The notes beneath the pieces were generated by a model. That model was not told the DNA's origin, ran no database searches, and saw only the letters and a program-made list of their open reading frames with translations. From a bacterium (lineage in GTDB: Bacteria; SZUA-79; Acidulodesulfobacterales; Acidulodesulfobacteraceae), in contig JAJYQZ010000349.1 of NCBI GenBank assembly GCA_021794335.1, positions 1 through 5,990 of the forward strand: a stretch of 5,990 nt of DNA, read 5' to 3'. Below, piece by piece: positions 1-5,969 of the stretch. Position 1 is the stretch's first letter. The number at the start of each line of letters is the position of its first letter. The translations under genes and the position numbers were made by a program.

Positions 1-203
1 AAGACCCCTCCAGGTTAGAAATTTTCAAATCCGATGAATACGGCAATGCCTGTCTGCAATACTGCAGGATATGCAAAAATTACTTTAAGATAATTGACCT
101 TAGAAAAGACCAGACTCTTATACCTGAAATTGAAGATATTCTTACTATCCCTCTTGATATCTGGATGCATAAAAATATGCCTTCAGAAACTTCTGTAGTG
201 TAA
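1..203 (+). CDS. fdhE: Formate dehydrogenase accessory protein FdhE, C-terminal fragment
   Basis: The reading frame is open from the window edge (first full codon at 3) to TAA at 201-203, giving 66 residues of the C-terminus; the start is outside the window. The fragment shows a Cys pair (CRIC, fragment residues 21-24, with another Cys at 17), then NYFKIIDLRK, then a P-E-I-E-D-I-L-T-I-P-L-D-I-W tail. This matches the end of the FdhE family, where a rubredoxin-like CxxC knuckle is followed by Y-[LF]-K-x-[ID]-D and a D-D-[LI]-A-T-x-x-LD segment. Family knowledge: FdhE is a cytoplasmic iron-binding protein needed to make active formate dehydrogenase, and its gene often lies near fdh structural genes, which would be to the left here. 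It converges on the HAMP gene with a 71-bp gap. The family call rests on the C-terminus only; another CxxC-knuckle protein is the main alternative. Confidence 0.8.
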   Translation, partial: DPSRLEIFKSDEYGNACLQYCRICKNYFKIIDLRKDQTLIPEIEDILTIPLDIWMHKNMPSETSVV

Positions 204-274
204 AATGCGCTGTGTATATAACCTATTCGGCGCCAACGCATATAATTAACGGAAAGAGTATTAAATGTTGATTT

Positions 275-1057
275 TTAGGGTTGGTTGTGATTTGATTTGC
301 TTTTAATAAGCATTTCAACAGCTTTTAAATAACTTTTTTTTAGCCTATTAAATGCAATGGCAAGCTTGCCGATTTCATCATTGGATTTAACGATAAAGTC
401 ATCGGTAGATTTTCCCAATGATATTTGGGTAGCATGTTCGGTTAGTCTTTCAATCGGCTTGATTATTCCTTTACTTAATAACGTTATAACGACAACTAAT
501 GTCAGAATAAATATTATAACCATTATAAAAATTGTCTCATTTAATGTAAGAGCTTCGTTGTTAACCGTTTTATGAATTAAAGTTATATAGCCAAATTCCG
601 CATTGAGTATTGTTGCCAAATGCTTTCTCATGGAAATCCAGTAGTGAGCTGTAGCTAATAATTCTGTATGTATCGCCATATTTTTATTTCCAGCTCTCGC
701 AAAGTTGACCGCTTTTGTTGTATGGGAAATAAATTGAATGAATAAACCTTTTGTAACTAATCCGCCTGGAAGATTATTTAAAATAGGATATAATTTTATA
801 ATTCCATTGGTAGCCTTAACATATTGTTTATATGGCAATTTTTTGCTTGGTATTATTATAATTTGCCTGCTTGCCGCCGCAACTTTGTACATATATCCTC
901 TTAAATTTTGAAGCTTTCCGTAATTTAAATTGTAAGCAGCCATTTCTTTCATATCTTTTGAAATTGTAGAGGTTGTGGTATAGGTAAAAACCCAGATTAT
1001 TCCAAAACCGATTATTAAAATCAGTTCAATCAATATAAGTTTAGCTTTTATAGTCAT
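275..1057 (-). CDS. Membrane sensor-like protein: TM, periplasmic helical domain, TM, HAMP, no output domain
   Basis: A 260-residue protein. TM1 spans about residues 6-26, a mostly helical extracytoplasmic region of about 145 residues follows, TM2 spans about 175-195, and a HAMP linker covers about 195-246. HAMP hallmarks are visible: Pro201 in I-I-K-P-I-E-R-L, an A-x-x-I-x-x-G stretch, and DEIGKL (from 227) followed by A-F-N-R-L. The topology is that of the N-terminal half of a methyl-accepting chemotaxis protein or histidine kinase with a four-helix-bundle sensor. The protein stops 14 residues after HAMP, with no kinase, MA, GGDEF or other effector domain. The periplasmic part has no Cys and no CxxCH heme motif, so it is not a heme sensor of the DUF3365 type. 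The start ATG has only a distant Shine-Dalgarno (AGGA, 13 nt upstream). A strong promoter precedes it, so it is probably transcribed alone. The ligand and partner are unknown. It could be a genuine stand-alone regulator or a decayed chemoreceptor. Confidence 0.85.
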   Translation of the reverse strand: MTIKAKLILIELILIIGFGIIWVFTYTTTSTISKDMKEMAAYNLNYGKLQNLRGYMYKVAAASRQIIIIPSKKLPYKQYVKATNGIIKLYPILNNLPGGLVTKGLFIQFISHTTKAVNFARAGNKNMAIHTELLATAHYWISMRKHLATILNAEFGYITLIHKTVNNEALTLNETIFIMVIIFILTLVVVITLLSKGIIKPIERLTEHATQISLGKSTDDFIVKSNDEIGKLAIAFNRLKKSYLKAVEMLIKSKSNHNQP

Positions 1058-1085
1058 TATTAATTATTCATCCTATATTATTTGG

Positions 1086-1109
1086 GGCAGACAATAATAC
1101 TCCTCTGCC
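1086..1109 (-). promoter_or_regulatory. Hairpin at the start of the HAMP-gene leader
   Basis: The minus strand contains GGCAGA (1109-1104) and TCTGCC (1091-1086), a perfect 6-bp stem around a 12-nt loop that includes GGAG. It lies within a few bases of the predicted transcript start. A 5' stem of this kind could protect the mRNA or present a regulatory loop; the role is inferred. It is too small and simple for me to match it to a known riboswitch. Confidence 0.35.
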
Positions 1110-1118
1110 AATTGAGCT

Positions 1119-1147
1119 AATATATAATTTTATTTAGGCAGTGTCAA
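1119..1147 (-). promoter_or_regulatory. Sigma70-type promoter for the HAMP gene
   Basis: On the minus strand, TTGACA (1147-1142) is a perfect -35 box. It is followed by exactly 17 nt and then TATATT (1124-1119), a -10 box with one mismatch to TATAAT. Transcription would begin near 1112, giving a 5' leader of about 54 nt before the ATG at 1057. Both boxes and the spacing are read directly from the sequence; activity is inferred. It is the best promoter I can see in the window. Confidence 0.7.
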
Positions 1148-1162
1148 GTTTTTTCCACTGAT

Positions 1163-1276
1163 CCTTGATTCTGCATCAGAAAATGCATCAGAAAATGATT
1201 ATTTCTATACCCCCCCCCTAACACTCCCCATAAAAGGAGGGCGGTGTTATTTAGAATGTCTAACGCAGAATCAGGG
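1163..1276. repeat. About 114-bp block with terminal inverted repeats, possible MITE or REP-like element
   Basis: The ends are inverted copies: CCTTGATTCTGC (1163-1174) and GCAGAATCAGGG (1265-1276) pair over 12 positions with one mismatch, including 9 perfect pairs next to the interior. Inside are a tandem duplication, a run of nine C (1210-1218), and a nested palindrome, TAACAC (1219-1224) with GTGTTA (1244-1249) plus an inner TCC/GGA pairing. No protein is encoded. The block sits between the promoter of the HAMP gene and the 3' end of the propeller gene. No clear target-site duplication is visible. The layout suggests a small non-autonomous mobile or palindromic repeat; copy number in the genome is unknown. 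Confidence 0.45.
1173..1196. repeat. Perfect tandem duplication of a 12-bp unit
   Basis: The unit GCATCAGAAAAT occurs twice in direct succession (1173-1184 and 1185-1196) with no mismatch. The first copy overlaps the inner end of the left terminal inverted repeat. Replication slippage is the simplest origin; it could also be a pair of binding sites. Confidence 0.8.
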
Positions 1277-1307
1277 TGTCATCTTTAAACAGTATTTTAT
1301 TTATTAG

Positions 1308-2726
1308 TTAACCAACAATTTTCGAAGTCGGTATTGCGTAAACCCAACCAAAGTTACTTCCAATAAACATTGTGTGGTCAACTATAACCGCATTTTGCGG
1401 TCCGAAACCGCCATTACCCGAAACATATATATGGATAATTTTTCCGTCCGCCTTATTCACAACAAATATCTTTCCATTGCCAACAGGAAAGAACAGGTCT
1501 TGACCCTGAATGCTCGGGGCGGCTTTCATCCTGACATGCAATGGAGTTCTCCAAAGAATCCTGCCTGTTTTTACATCTAAAGCATAAGCCGTTGCCGTAA
1601 CCGGACTTCCCGTATAAATAACACCTTTATAAATCATCGGAACGGCATCTTTATTTCTTGGCGGCACAATACCCTCGCCAAGATTAGTTGACCACAAAAT
1701 TTTTCCGTTTTTCGCATTTAAACCAATTTCAACGCTTGAAGAACGATGAACACCGGGGGCTTTCCGTTCAATCTGGATGACAACTATACCATTTTTTACG
1801 GAAACCGCAGGAGAACCGTCTCCCATTGAGCTGGAAAATACCTTCGGAGGCATAACTTTCCATGCGAGTTTACCCGTATTAGCATTTACGGCATAAAGAT
1901 AATTTGGATGCGTTCCGCCCATAATAATGAAATTATGGTATCTTACGGCCGATGACATACTTACAAACGATTTAATATATACCCTCCATAAAAGTTTGCC
2001 GGCGGCGGCATCAAGAGCGTAAATATGCCCGTCACCGTTACCAAAAATAAATTTATTTTTATAGTAAATACCTGTCGGCATATCTTCGCCTTTTGTGTGA
2101 TAAGCCCAAACAAGGCGGCCGTTTTTTGCATTTAACGCATAGACTCCGCTAACATCAACTCCCCTGATAACTTGAGCGCCGGGAACGCCAAATTTTACGG
2201 CATGGGAATATGCAAAAACAGAATTACCGCCTCCTACATATACCAATTCGCCCTTTGGAGTATTTGCAACAATAGGGGTTGACATAATTTGGTTTAAAAC
2301 ATTAGCTTTCCAAATAAGTTGTCCATTTGCTGCGTTAATGGCATAAACATAACCGTTATCATTAGGCGCAAAGACCACGCCTTTAACAACCGCAACGCCT
2401 ATCGGTATGCCGATAAGATCCCGGACATTGGTAATACCGACATACTTCTTTTTAATCTCGGATACGGGCATGCTAAAAGGTATTGCATTTTTCACCCCGA
2501 ACTTCCATGAAACGGCGGCGGCTTTTTCACCGGATTTATTAAATGTAGCGGCATGTCCCGGATTTAAAGCGTACATGTGCCAGCTTGACGGGTAAACCAC
2601 GCCGGCTATGCCTGGCCCGGAAGTAACGGGCGGCTTGGAAGCTTTTTTTGCGCATCCGGAAAGAAAAAACATTCCGCTGATTGCAATTAATGTAATAAGA
2701 GCAATGCCGAATAAGGTCCTTTTCAT
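1308..2726 (-). CDS. PQQ-binding-like beta-propeller lipoprotein
   Basis: A 472-residue protein with a lipoprotein signal: positively charged MKR, a hydrophobic stretch, and lipobox L-S-G-C at residues 22-25. Cys25 is the predicted lipidated residue, and Ala at +2 would allow sorting to the outer membrane. The mature N-terminus has W-H-M-Y-A-L-N-P-G-H (49-58), resembling the W-x-M-x-x-x-N-x-x-H lead-in common in PQQ-like propeller proteins. Repeats of the form [VIL]-Y-A-[IVL]-[ND]-A-x-x-G-x-[LI]-x-W follow at about 127, 195, 235, 277, 333 and 380. A degenerate copy at about 420 has His in place of Trp, and a closing WVYAIP strand lies at 461-466. This fits a seven- or eight-bladed propeller facing the periplasm. 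The start is well supported: GGAGG lies 6 nt before the ATG. BamB has the same architecture but is usually about 390 residues; this protein is longer and has no bam or der neighbour, so I do not call it BamB. Enzymatic PQQ binding is not shown, and a binding or assembly role is equally possible. Confidence 0.88.
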   Translation of the reverse strand: MKRTLFGIALITLIAISGMFFLSGCAKKASKPPVTSGPGIAGVVYPSSWHMYALNPGHAATFNKSGEKAAAVSWKFGVKNAIPFSMPVSEIKKKYVGITNVRDLIGIPIGVAVVKGVVFAPNDNGYVYAINAANGQLIWKANVLNQIMSTPIVANTPKGELVYVGGGNSVFAYSHAVKFGVPGAQVIRGVDVSGVYALNAKNGRLVWAYHTKGEDMPTGIYYKNKFIFGNGDGHIYALDAAAGKLLWRVYIKSFVSMSSAVRYHNFIIMGGTHPNYLYAVNANTGKLAWKVMPPKVFSSSMGDGSPAVSVKNGIVVIQIERKAPGVHRSSSVEIGLNAKNGKILWSTNLGEGIVPPRNKDAVPMIYKGVIYTGSPVTATAYALDVKTGRILWRTPLHVRMKAAPSIQGQDLFFPVGNGKIFVVNKADGKIIHIYVSGNGGFGPQNAVIVDHTMFIGSNFGWVYAIPTSKIVG

Positions 2727-2732
2727 TCTTGT

Positions 2733-2737
2733 CCTCC
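2733..2737 (-). promoter_or_regulatory. Strong Shine-Dalgarno of the propeller lipoprotein gene
   Basis: GGAGG on the minus strand, 6 nt upstream of the ATG at 2726. It is the strongest ribosome binding site in the window. It fixes the start and suggests high translation. Confidence 0.8.
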
Positions 2738-2744
2738 ACGTTAA

Positions 2745-2790
2745 TTAAGGTTAATTTTAACTCTCCTGCGGCGCTTCGCTTAAGGTTGAT
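2745..2790. repeat. Pair of 11-bp direct repeats upstream of the propeller gene
   Basis: TTAAGGTTAAT (2745-2755) and TTAAGGTTGAT (2780-2790) differ at one base and start 35 bp apart. They lie between the inverted repeat and the ribosome binding site of the propeller gene, where an operator could be. A similar sequence, TTAAGGTTAGT, lies on the other strand in the mnmE leader (4306-4316). A regulatory role is inference only; such AT-rich strings can recur by chance. Confidence 0.3.
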
Positions 2791-2805
2791 AAAAACACCG
2801 CATTC

Positions 2806-2864
2806 CCAAATCCAGATTTACTTAGCATTGGAATATCTAAAATAGTTTCTAAATCTGGATTTGG
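2806..2864. repeat. Perfect 15-bp inverted repeat, 29-nt loop, just after mnmE
   Basis: The arms 2806-2820 (CCAAATCCAGATTTA) and 2850-2864 are exact reverse complements, separated by 29 nt. A shorter TTAG/CTAA pairing is possible in the loop. The element begins 8 nt beyond the mnmE stop codon. Read from the minus strand, the 3' arm is followed by nine bases and only then TGTTTTT, so this is not a standard intrinsic terminator. On the plus strand no T-run follows either. It may still end or stabilise the mnmE transcript, or be a protein-binding or repeat sequence. Confidence 0.7.
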
Positions 2865-2872
2865 TCATTATA

Positions 2873-4300
2873 TTATTTCCCGATGCAAAACTCTTTGAAA
2901 AGTTTATCGAGTATATCTTCATTTGTAACGCCGCCGATTATTTCATCCAGATAACAGGCGGCCTCCCTTAAATCAATTGATATAAGTTCAAGCGGCTCGC
3001 TATTTTTATACTTCAAAATTCCTTTTTGCAATAAGTCATGGGATTTTTCCAACAGCGTCTTTTGCCTTATAGTCGTAATGCTGACATCTTCTTTAACGCC
3101 GCTTTCGATTTTTAAAATTATATCGTAAAGAGCATCTTTTAACAAATCTATTCCGATATTATTTTTAACGCTCATCAAAACTAACTTTGATAATGCAAAT
3201 TTATCAACCGCCTTCTTAAATAGCTCATCTTTTTTATTTATTAAATCACCTGACGGCAATAAATCAATCTTATTTAAAACTAAAATCACATTTTTAAGCT
3301 TGAGTATTTCATAATCTACAGTAAAATTAAAATCGGCGAAATCATCCTGCGCATCGCAAATATAAATTACTATATCGGCTTTTTCGATTTGCCCGTATGT
3401 TAATTTTATACCTTCGCTTTCGATTAAATCATTGGATTTACGCAATCCCGCAGTATCGACGACTTTTATCGGTTTATTGAATAAAAATATATTGTCTTCG
3501 ATGTAATCCCTCGTGGTTCCTGGCATATCCGAAACGATTGCCCTGTTTTTTCCCAGCAAGGCATTTAAAAGACTGGACTTTCCGGCATTAGGTTTTCCTG
3601 CTATAACAACGCTTAAACCCTGCCTGTTTAAGTTATAATTTTCATAAGAGTTAATCAAATCTTTAATTGAACCGGTAAGATTATAAGCCGCTTTAAAGAA
3701 CTCGTTATCCATATCCTTAAACTCTTCCTCCGGAAAATCGATTAATGCTTCTACCGTAGCCAAAAGATAAAGATAATCATCTTTAACGGCTTTTATCCTT
3801 TTTTCCAAAAGACCGTTTAATTCGTTGTTTGCGATCAAAAGCGCCTTTACCGAATTAGCCTTTATAATTTCTAAAATTGCCTCTGCCTGAATAAGGTTTA
3901 TCTTGTTATTTAGGTATGCCCTTTTGGTGAATTCCCCGTTATAGGCAAGCCTGGTCCCCGATTTAAGTATAATTTCAAGGATATAGCGCGTATTAAATAT
4001 GCCTCCGTGGGGATATATCTCGAACATATCCTCGCCGGTGTATGAATCCGGACCTTTTATATAAACGCAGGCGGCTTCATCGATAAAGGAACATATAAAC
4101 GGATCGTAAATCCGGCCGGCATAAAAATAACGCGGTTTAAGCGGGTAAGCGCCTTTATTGTACGGCTTAAAAATTTTTTCCAGAACGGTTATGGCATCTT
4201 CGCCCGAAGCCCGTATAATGCTTATAGCGCCCTCGCCGGAGGGGGAAGATATTGCGCAAATAGTGTCGATTTCTTTAAAAAGCGAGGATTTAACGGCCAT
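2873..4300 (-). CDS. mnmE: tRNA modification GTPase MnmE (TrmE)
   Basis: A 475-residue protein, close to the family's usual 450-470. With MnmG it forms the complex that places the aminomethyl-type group on C5 of wobble uridine 34 in several tRNAs, using a folate one-carbon unit and GTP, in the cytoplasm. The N-terminal folate-binding domain begins with D-T-I-C-A (12-16) and has SYTGED and the HGG motif (98-100). The helical domain includes EFTKRAYLNNKINLIQAEA (123-141). The inserted G domain has P-loop GKPNAGKSS (235-243), GTTRD (261-265), DTAGLR (282-287), Glu294 at the position of the catalytic switch II Glu, and NKID (343-346). The C-terminus is the diagnostic CIGK with Cys472. All key residues are present. 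The ATG is preceded by a weak AAGG 10 nt upstream. It follows yidC by 104 bp on the same strand, the classic order; mnmG is not in the window. Confidence 0.98.
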   Translation of the reverse strand: MAVKSSLFKEIDTICAISSPSGEGAISIIRASGEDAITVLEKIFKPYNKGAYPLKPRYFYAGRIYDPFICSFIDEAACVYIKGPDSYTGEDMFEIYPHGGIFNTRYILEIILKSGTRLAYNGEFTKRAYLNNKINLIQAEAILEIIKANSVKALLIANNELNGLLEKRIKAVKDDYLYLLATVEALIDFPEEEFKDMDNEFFKAAYNLTGSIKDLINSYENYNLNRQGLSVVIAGKPNAGKSSLLNALLGKNRAIVSDMPGTTRDYIEDNIFLFNKPIKVVDTAGLRKSNDLIESEGIKLTYGQIEKADIVIYICDAQDDFADFNFTVDYEILKLKNVILVLNKIDLLPSGDLINKKDELFKKAVDKFALSKLVLMSVKNNIGIDLLKDALYDIILKIESGVKEDVSITTIRQKTLLEKSHDLLQKGILKYKNSEPLELISIDLREAACYLDEIIGGVTNEDILDKLFKEFCIGK

Positions 4301-4374
4301 TTTTAACTAACCTTAAAGCCATATAAAGGCATATGATTATATAATAACCATGCAACGAAAATAATGAAACAACC

Positions 4375-4388
4375 CTGGATTTATCCAG
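4375..4388 (-). other. Small palindrome in the yidC-mnmE spacer
   Basis: CTGGAT, TT, ATCCAG: a perfect 6-bp inverted repeat, or 5 bp with a 4-nt loop, starting 16 nt after the yidC stop. On the minus strand it is followed by GGTTGTTTCATTATTTTCG, which is only loosely T-rich, so it would at most be a weak terminator or a processing or stability stem. It shares the core AATCCAG with the larger inverted repeat after mnmE. Confidence 0.35.
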
Positions 4389-4404
4389 TTTACCAGTCTA
4401 ATAA

Positions 4405-5958
4405 TTAAGCAAATTTTCTATTAATAATATATTGTTGGGCGATGGTTAATATATTGTTAACCGTCCAGTATAAAAGAAGCCCTGCAGGAAAATGGATAAA
4501 AACAAAGGTAAAAACTATCGGAAGGATTAACATTATTTTAGCCTGAGTGGGGTCCCCGATAACGGGGTTCATTTTTTGCGAAATCAACATAGTCAGCCCC
4601 ATCAAAACGGGTAAAATATAATAAGGATCCTGGATTGAAAGATTATGTATCCAGAAGACAAACGGCGCATTTCTAAGCTGTATGGACATTAAAAGCGTCA
4701 TATACAAGCCGTAAAAAACCGGAATTTGCAATATCATGGGCAGGCATCCGCCAAAAGGGTTGACTCTGCTTTCTTTATAAAGTTCCATAATTTTTTTATT
4801 TAATTCTGTCTTATTGTCTTTATATCTTTCCCTTAATTCGTTTATTTTAGGGGTTAACTTTTGCATCTGTTTCATCGATTTAAAACCCGTATAGGTAAGC
4901 GGATAAAAAACGATTCTTATGGCCAAAACAAGGAGTATTATTGCAAGACCGTAATTATGGACAAAGCCGTAAAAAAATTCCAGTATGTGCAATAAAATTA
5001 TCGAGAAAAATCCAAAAAATCCAAAATCCAGGGTTGAATTAAGGCCGTGCCCCAGCGGCGTAAGAAGGGATAATTTTTTTGGACCGCCGTAAACATTTAA
5101 AGAAATATCGGCGGTTTTTTTAGGAGAAATCAATACCCTTTTGGGAATTATAAAAGAGATTATTTTATCGGTTTTTTTAACGGAAACGGTATTGCCGGGC
5201 GATACCGCCGCAAGCATAAAGTATTTTGAGTTAAAACCGGCAAACGAAATATCTCCTTTATATTTTGTAGTTTGGGTCGTATCAGGTGTTACGGAACCTT
5301 TATTAATATAAATAATCGGCGAAAAATTGATGTAATTTAAATTTTTAGAAACAGGTTTCAAGGCAGCCGAAAGAACATAATGACCCTTGAATACTATAGG
5401 TTTATTTGTAAGGTTTTTAATAGAAATGTCATTAGTTAAAAGATATTTTCCGTTTAAAAATTTATAGTCCTTTACTAAGATTATCTTATTATTAATATCG
5501 TAAAAAAATTTAACCGAATCTTTTTCTTTTTTTATGTTTACAAGCTTAAGGGATGATTGGGCATTTTGGGGAATAAAATTAATTATCTGCGCTATTTTTT
5601 GCGTGTTTGCCAGATTAACCTTGTTTTCTAAATTTTTTTCGGTATATGAATACTTTAAAAGATTTAATTTGGAAACGGCGCCGTCGGGTATGTTAAACAT
5701 TGCATAAATTTTGTCCCCTTTATATGATACGCTTTTGATGGATTGGACGGATTTTGATACGGCAATCGGCTTTTTAGATTTGGAAGGGGCATTTTTTTCT
5801 ACGACAGGTTCCTTGGTCTGCGGCTGCGTGATCTTGCCGCTTGTAGCCGCCGGCTTGGTAACTGCGGCCTTGTTTTGCCCTGCGTGAGGCATAAGATAGC
5901 CCCATGCTAAAATTAAGATAACGGATAAAATTGACGCGATTATAATTCTTTTTTCCAA
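4405..5958 (-). CDS. yidC: Membrane protein insertase YidC (Oxa1 family, Gram-negative type)
   Basis: A 517-residue inner-membrane insertase that inserts and folds membrane proteins, alone or with SecYEG. TM1 is at about residues 4-22. A Pro/Lys/Thr-rich linker (about 24-66) leads to the large periplasmic P1 beta-domain (about 70-300), found in diderms. The conserved insertase core follows: an amphipathic helix at about 315-332, then TM2 with the functional Arg348 in LAIRIVFYPLT. Next come the cytoplasmic helical hairpin (about 357-400, KSMKQMQKL onward), TM3 beginning with NPFGGCLPMILQIPVFYGLY, TM4 at about 437-455, and TM5 with PAGLLLYWTVNN (491-502). It ends shortly after, without a long basic tail. 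The start codon is TTG at 5958-5956, with GGAG 7 nt upstream and an N-terminus (MEKR plus hydrophobic) typical of the family. An ATG at 5971 is out of frame. Upstream genes (usually yidD, rnpA) lie beyond the window, and no jag gene follows. Confidence 0.97.
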   Translation of the reverse strand: MEKRIIIASILSVILILAWGYLMPHAGQNKAAVTKPAATSGKITQPQTKEPVVEKNAPSKSKKPIAVSKSVQSIKSVSYKGDKIYAMFNIPDGAVSKLNLLKYSYTEKNLENKVNLANTQKIAQIINFIPQNAQSSLKLVNIKKEKDSVKFFYDINNKIILVKDYKFLNGKYLLTNDISIKNLTNKPIVFKGHYVLSAALKPVSKNLNYINFSPIIYINKGSVTPDTTQTTKYKGDISFAGFNSKYFMLAAVSPGNTVSVKKTDKIISFIIPKRVLISPKKTADISLNVYGGPKKLSLLTPLGHGLNSTLDFGFFGFFSIILLHILEFFYGFVHNYGLAIILLVLAIRIVFYPLTYTGFKSMKQMQKLTPKINELRERYKDNKTELNKKIMELYKESRVNPFGGCLPMILQIPVFYGLYMTLLMSIQLRNAPFVFWIHNLSIQDPYYILPVLMGLTMLISQKMNPVIGDPTQAKIMLILPIVFTFVFIHFPAGLLLYWTVNNILTIAQQYIINRKFA

Positions 5959-5965
5959 AAAAATT

Positions 5966-5969
5966 CTCC
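5966..5969 (-). promoter_or_regulatory. Shine-Dalgarno that decides the yidC TTG start
   Basis: GGAG on the minus strand, 7 nt before the TTG at 5958-5956. The same bases overlap an ATG at 5971-5969 whose frame does not match yidC. That ATG has no ribosome binding site visible within the 19 bases before the window edge. The spacing strongly favours TTG as the real start. Confidence 0.7.

Noticed and set aside
205..241. Bidirectional terminator between fdhE and the HAMP gene
   Set aside because: ATGCG/CGCAT pair across a long gap and GGCGCC is a short palindrome, but no solid stem with a T-run exists on either strand.
357..575. 72-codon open frame on the plus strand
   Set aside because: It lies entirely antisense within the HAMP gene, has no ribosome binding site I can see and resembles no known protein. 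The antisense plus-strand frames within 1374-1580 and 2319-2595 are rejected for the same reason.
1060..1125. A complete tRNA gene on the minus strand
   Set aside because: Only a D-arm-like string is present. There is no anticodon arm with a 7-nt loop, no T-arm and no acceptor pairing, and the region is better explained as promoter and leader.
1219..1249. Intrinsic terminator after the propeller gene
   Set aside because: The stem has a 5-nt asymmetric bulge, and on the minus strand it is followed by a G-run rather than T, so it does not fit a terminator.
2539..2739. 66-codon minus-strand frame overlapping the start of the propeller gene
   Set aside because: It is a shifted reading of the lipoprotein gene. 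The lipobox frame has GGAGG at the right distance and clear homology.
2806..2864. Integron attC site (the inverted repeat spans 59 bp)
   Set aside because: The required GTTRRRY and RYYYAAC core sites are missing, the repeat is perfect rather than imperfect, and there are no cassettes around it.
4336..4341. Internal promoter for mnmE
   Set aside because: A perfect TATAAT lies on the minus strand 35 nt before the ATG, but there is no recognisable -35 box at 16-18 nt and no extended -10 TGn. In such AT-rich DNA this is weak evidence.
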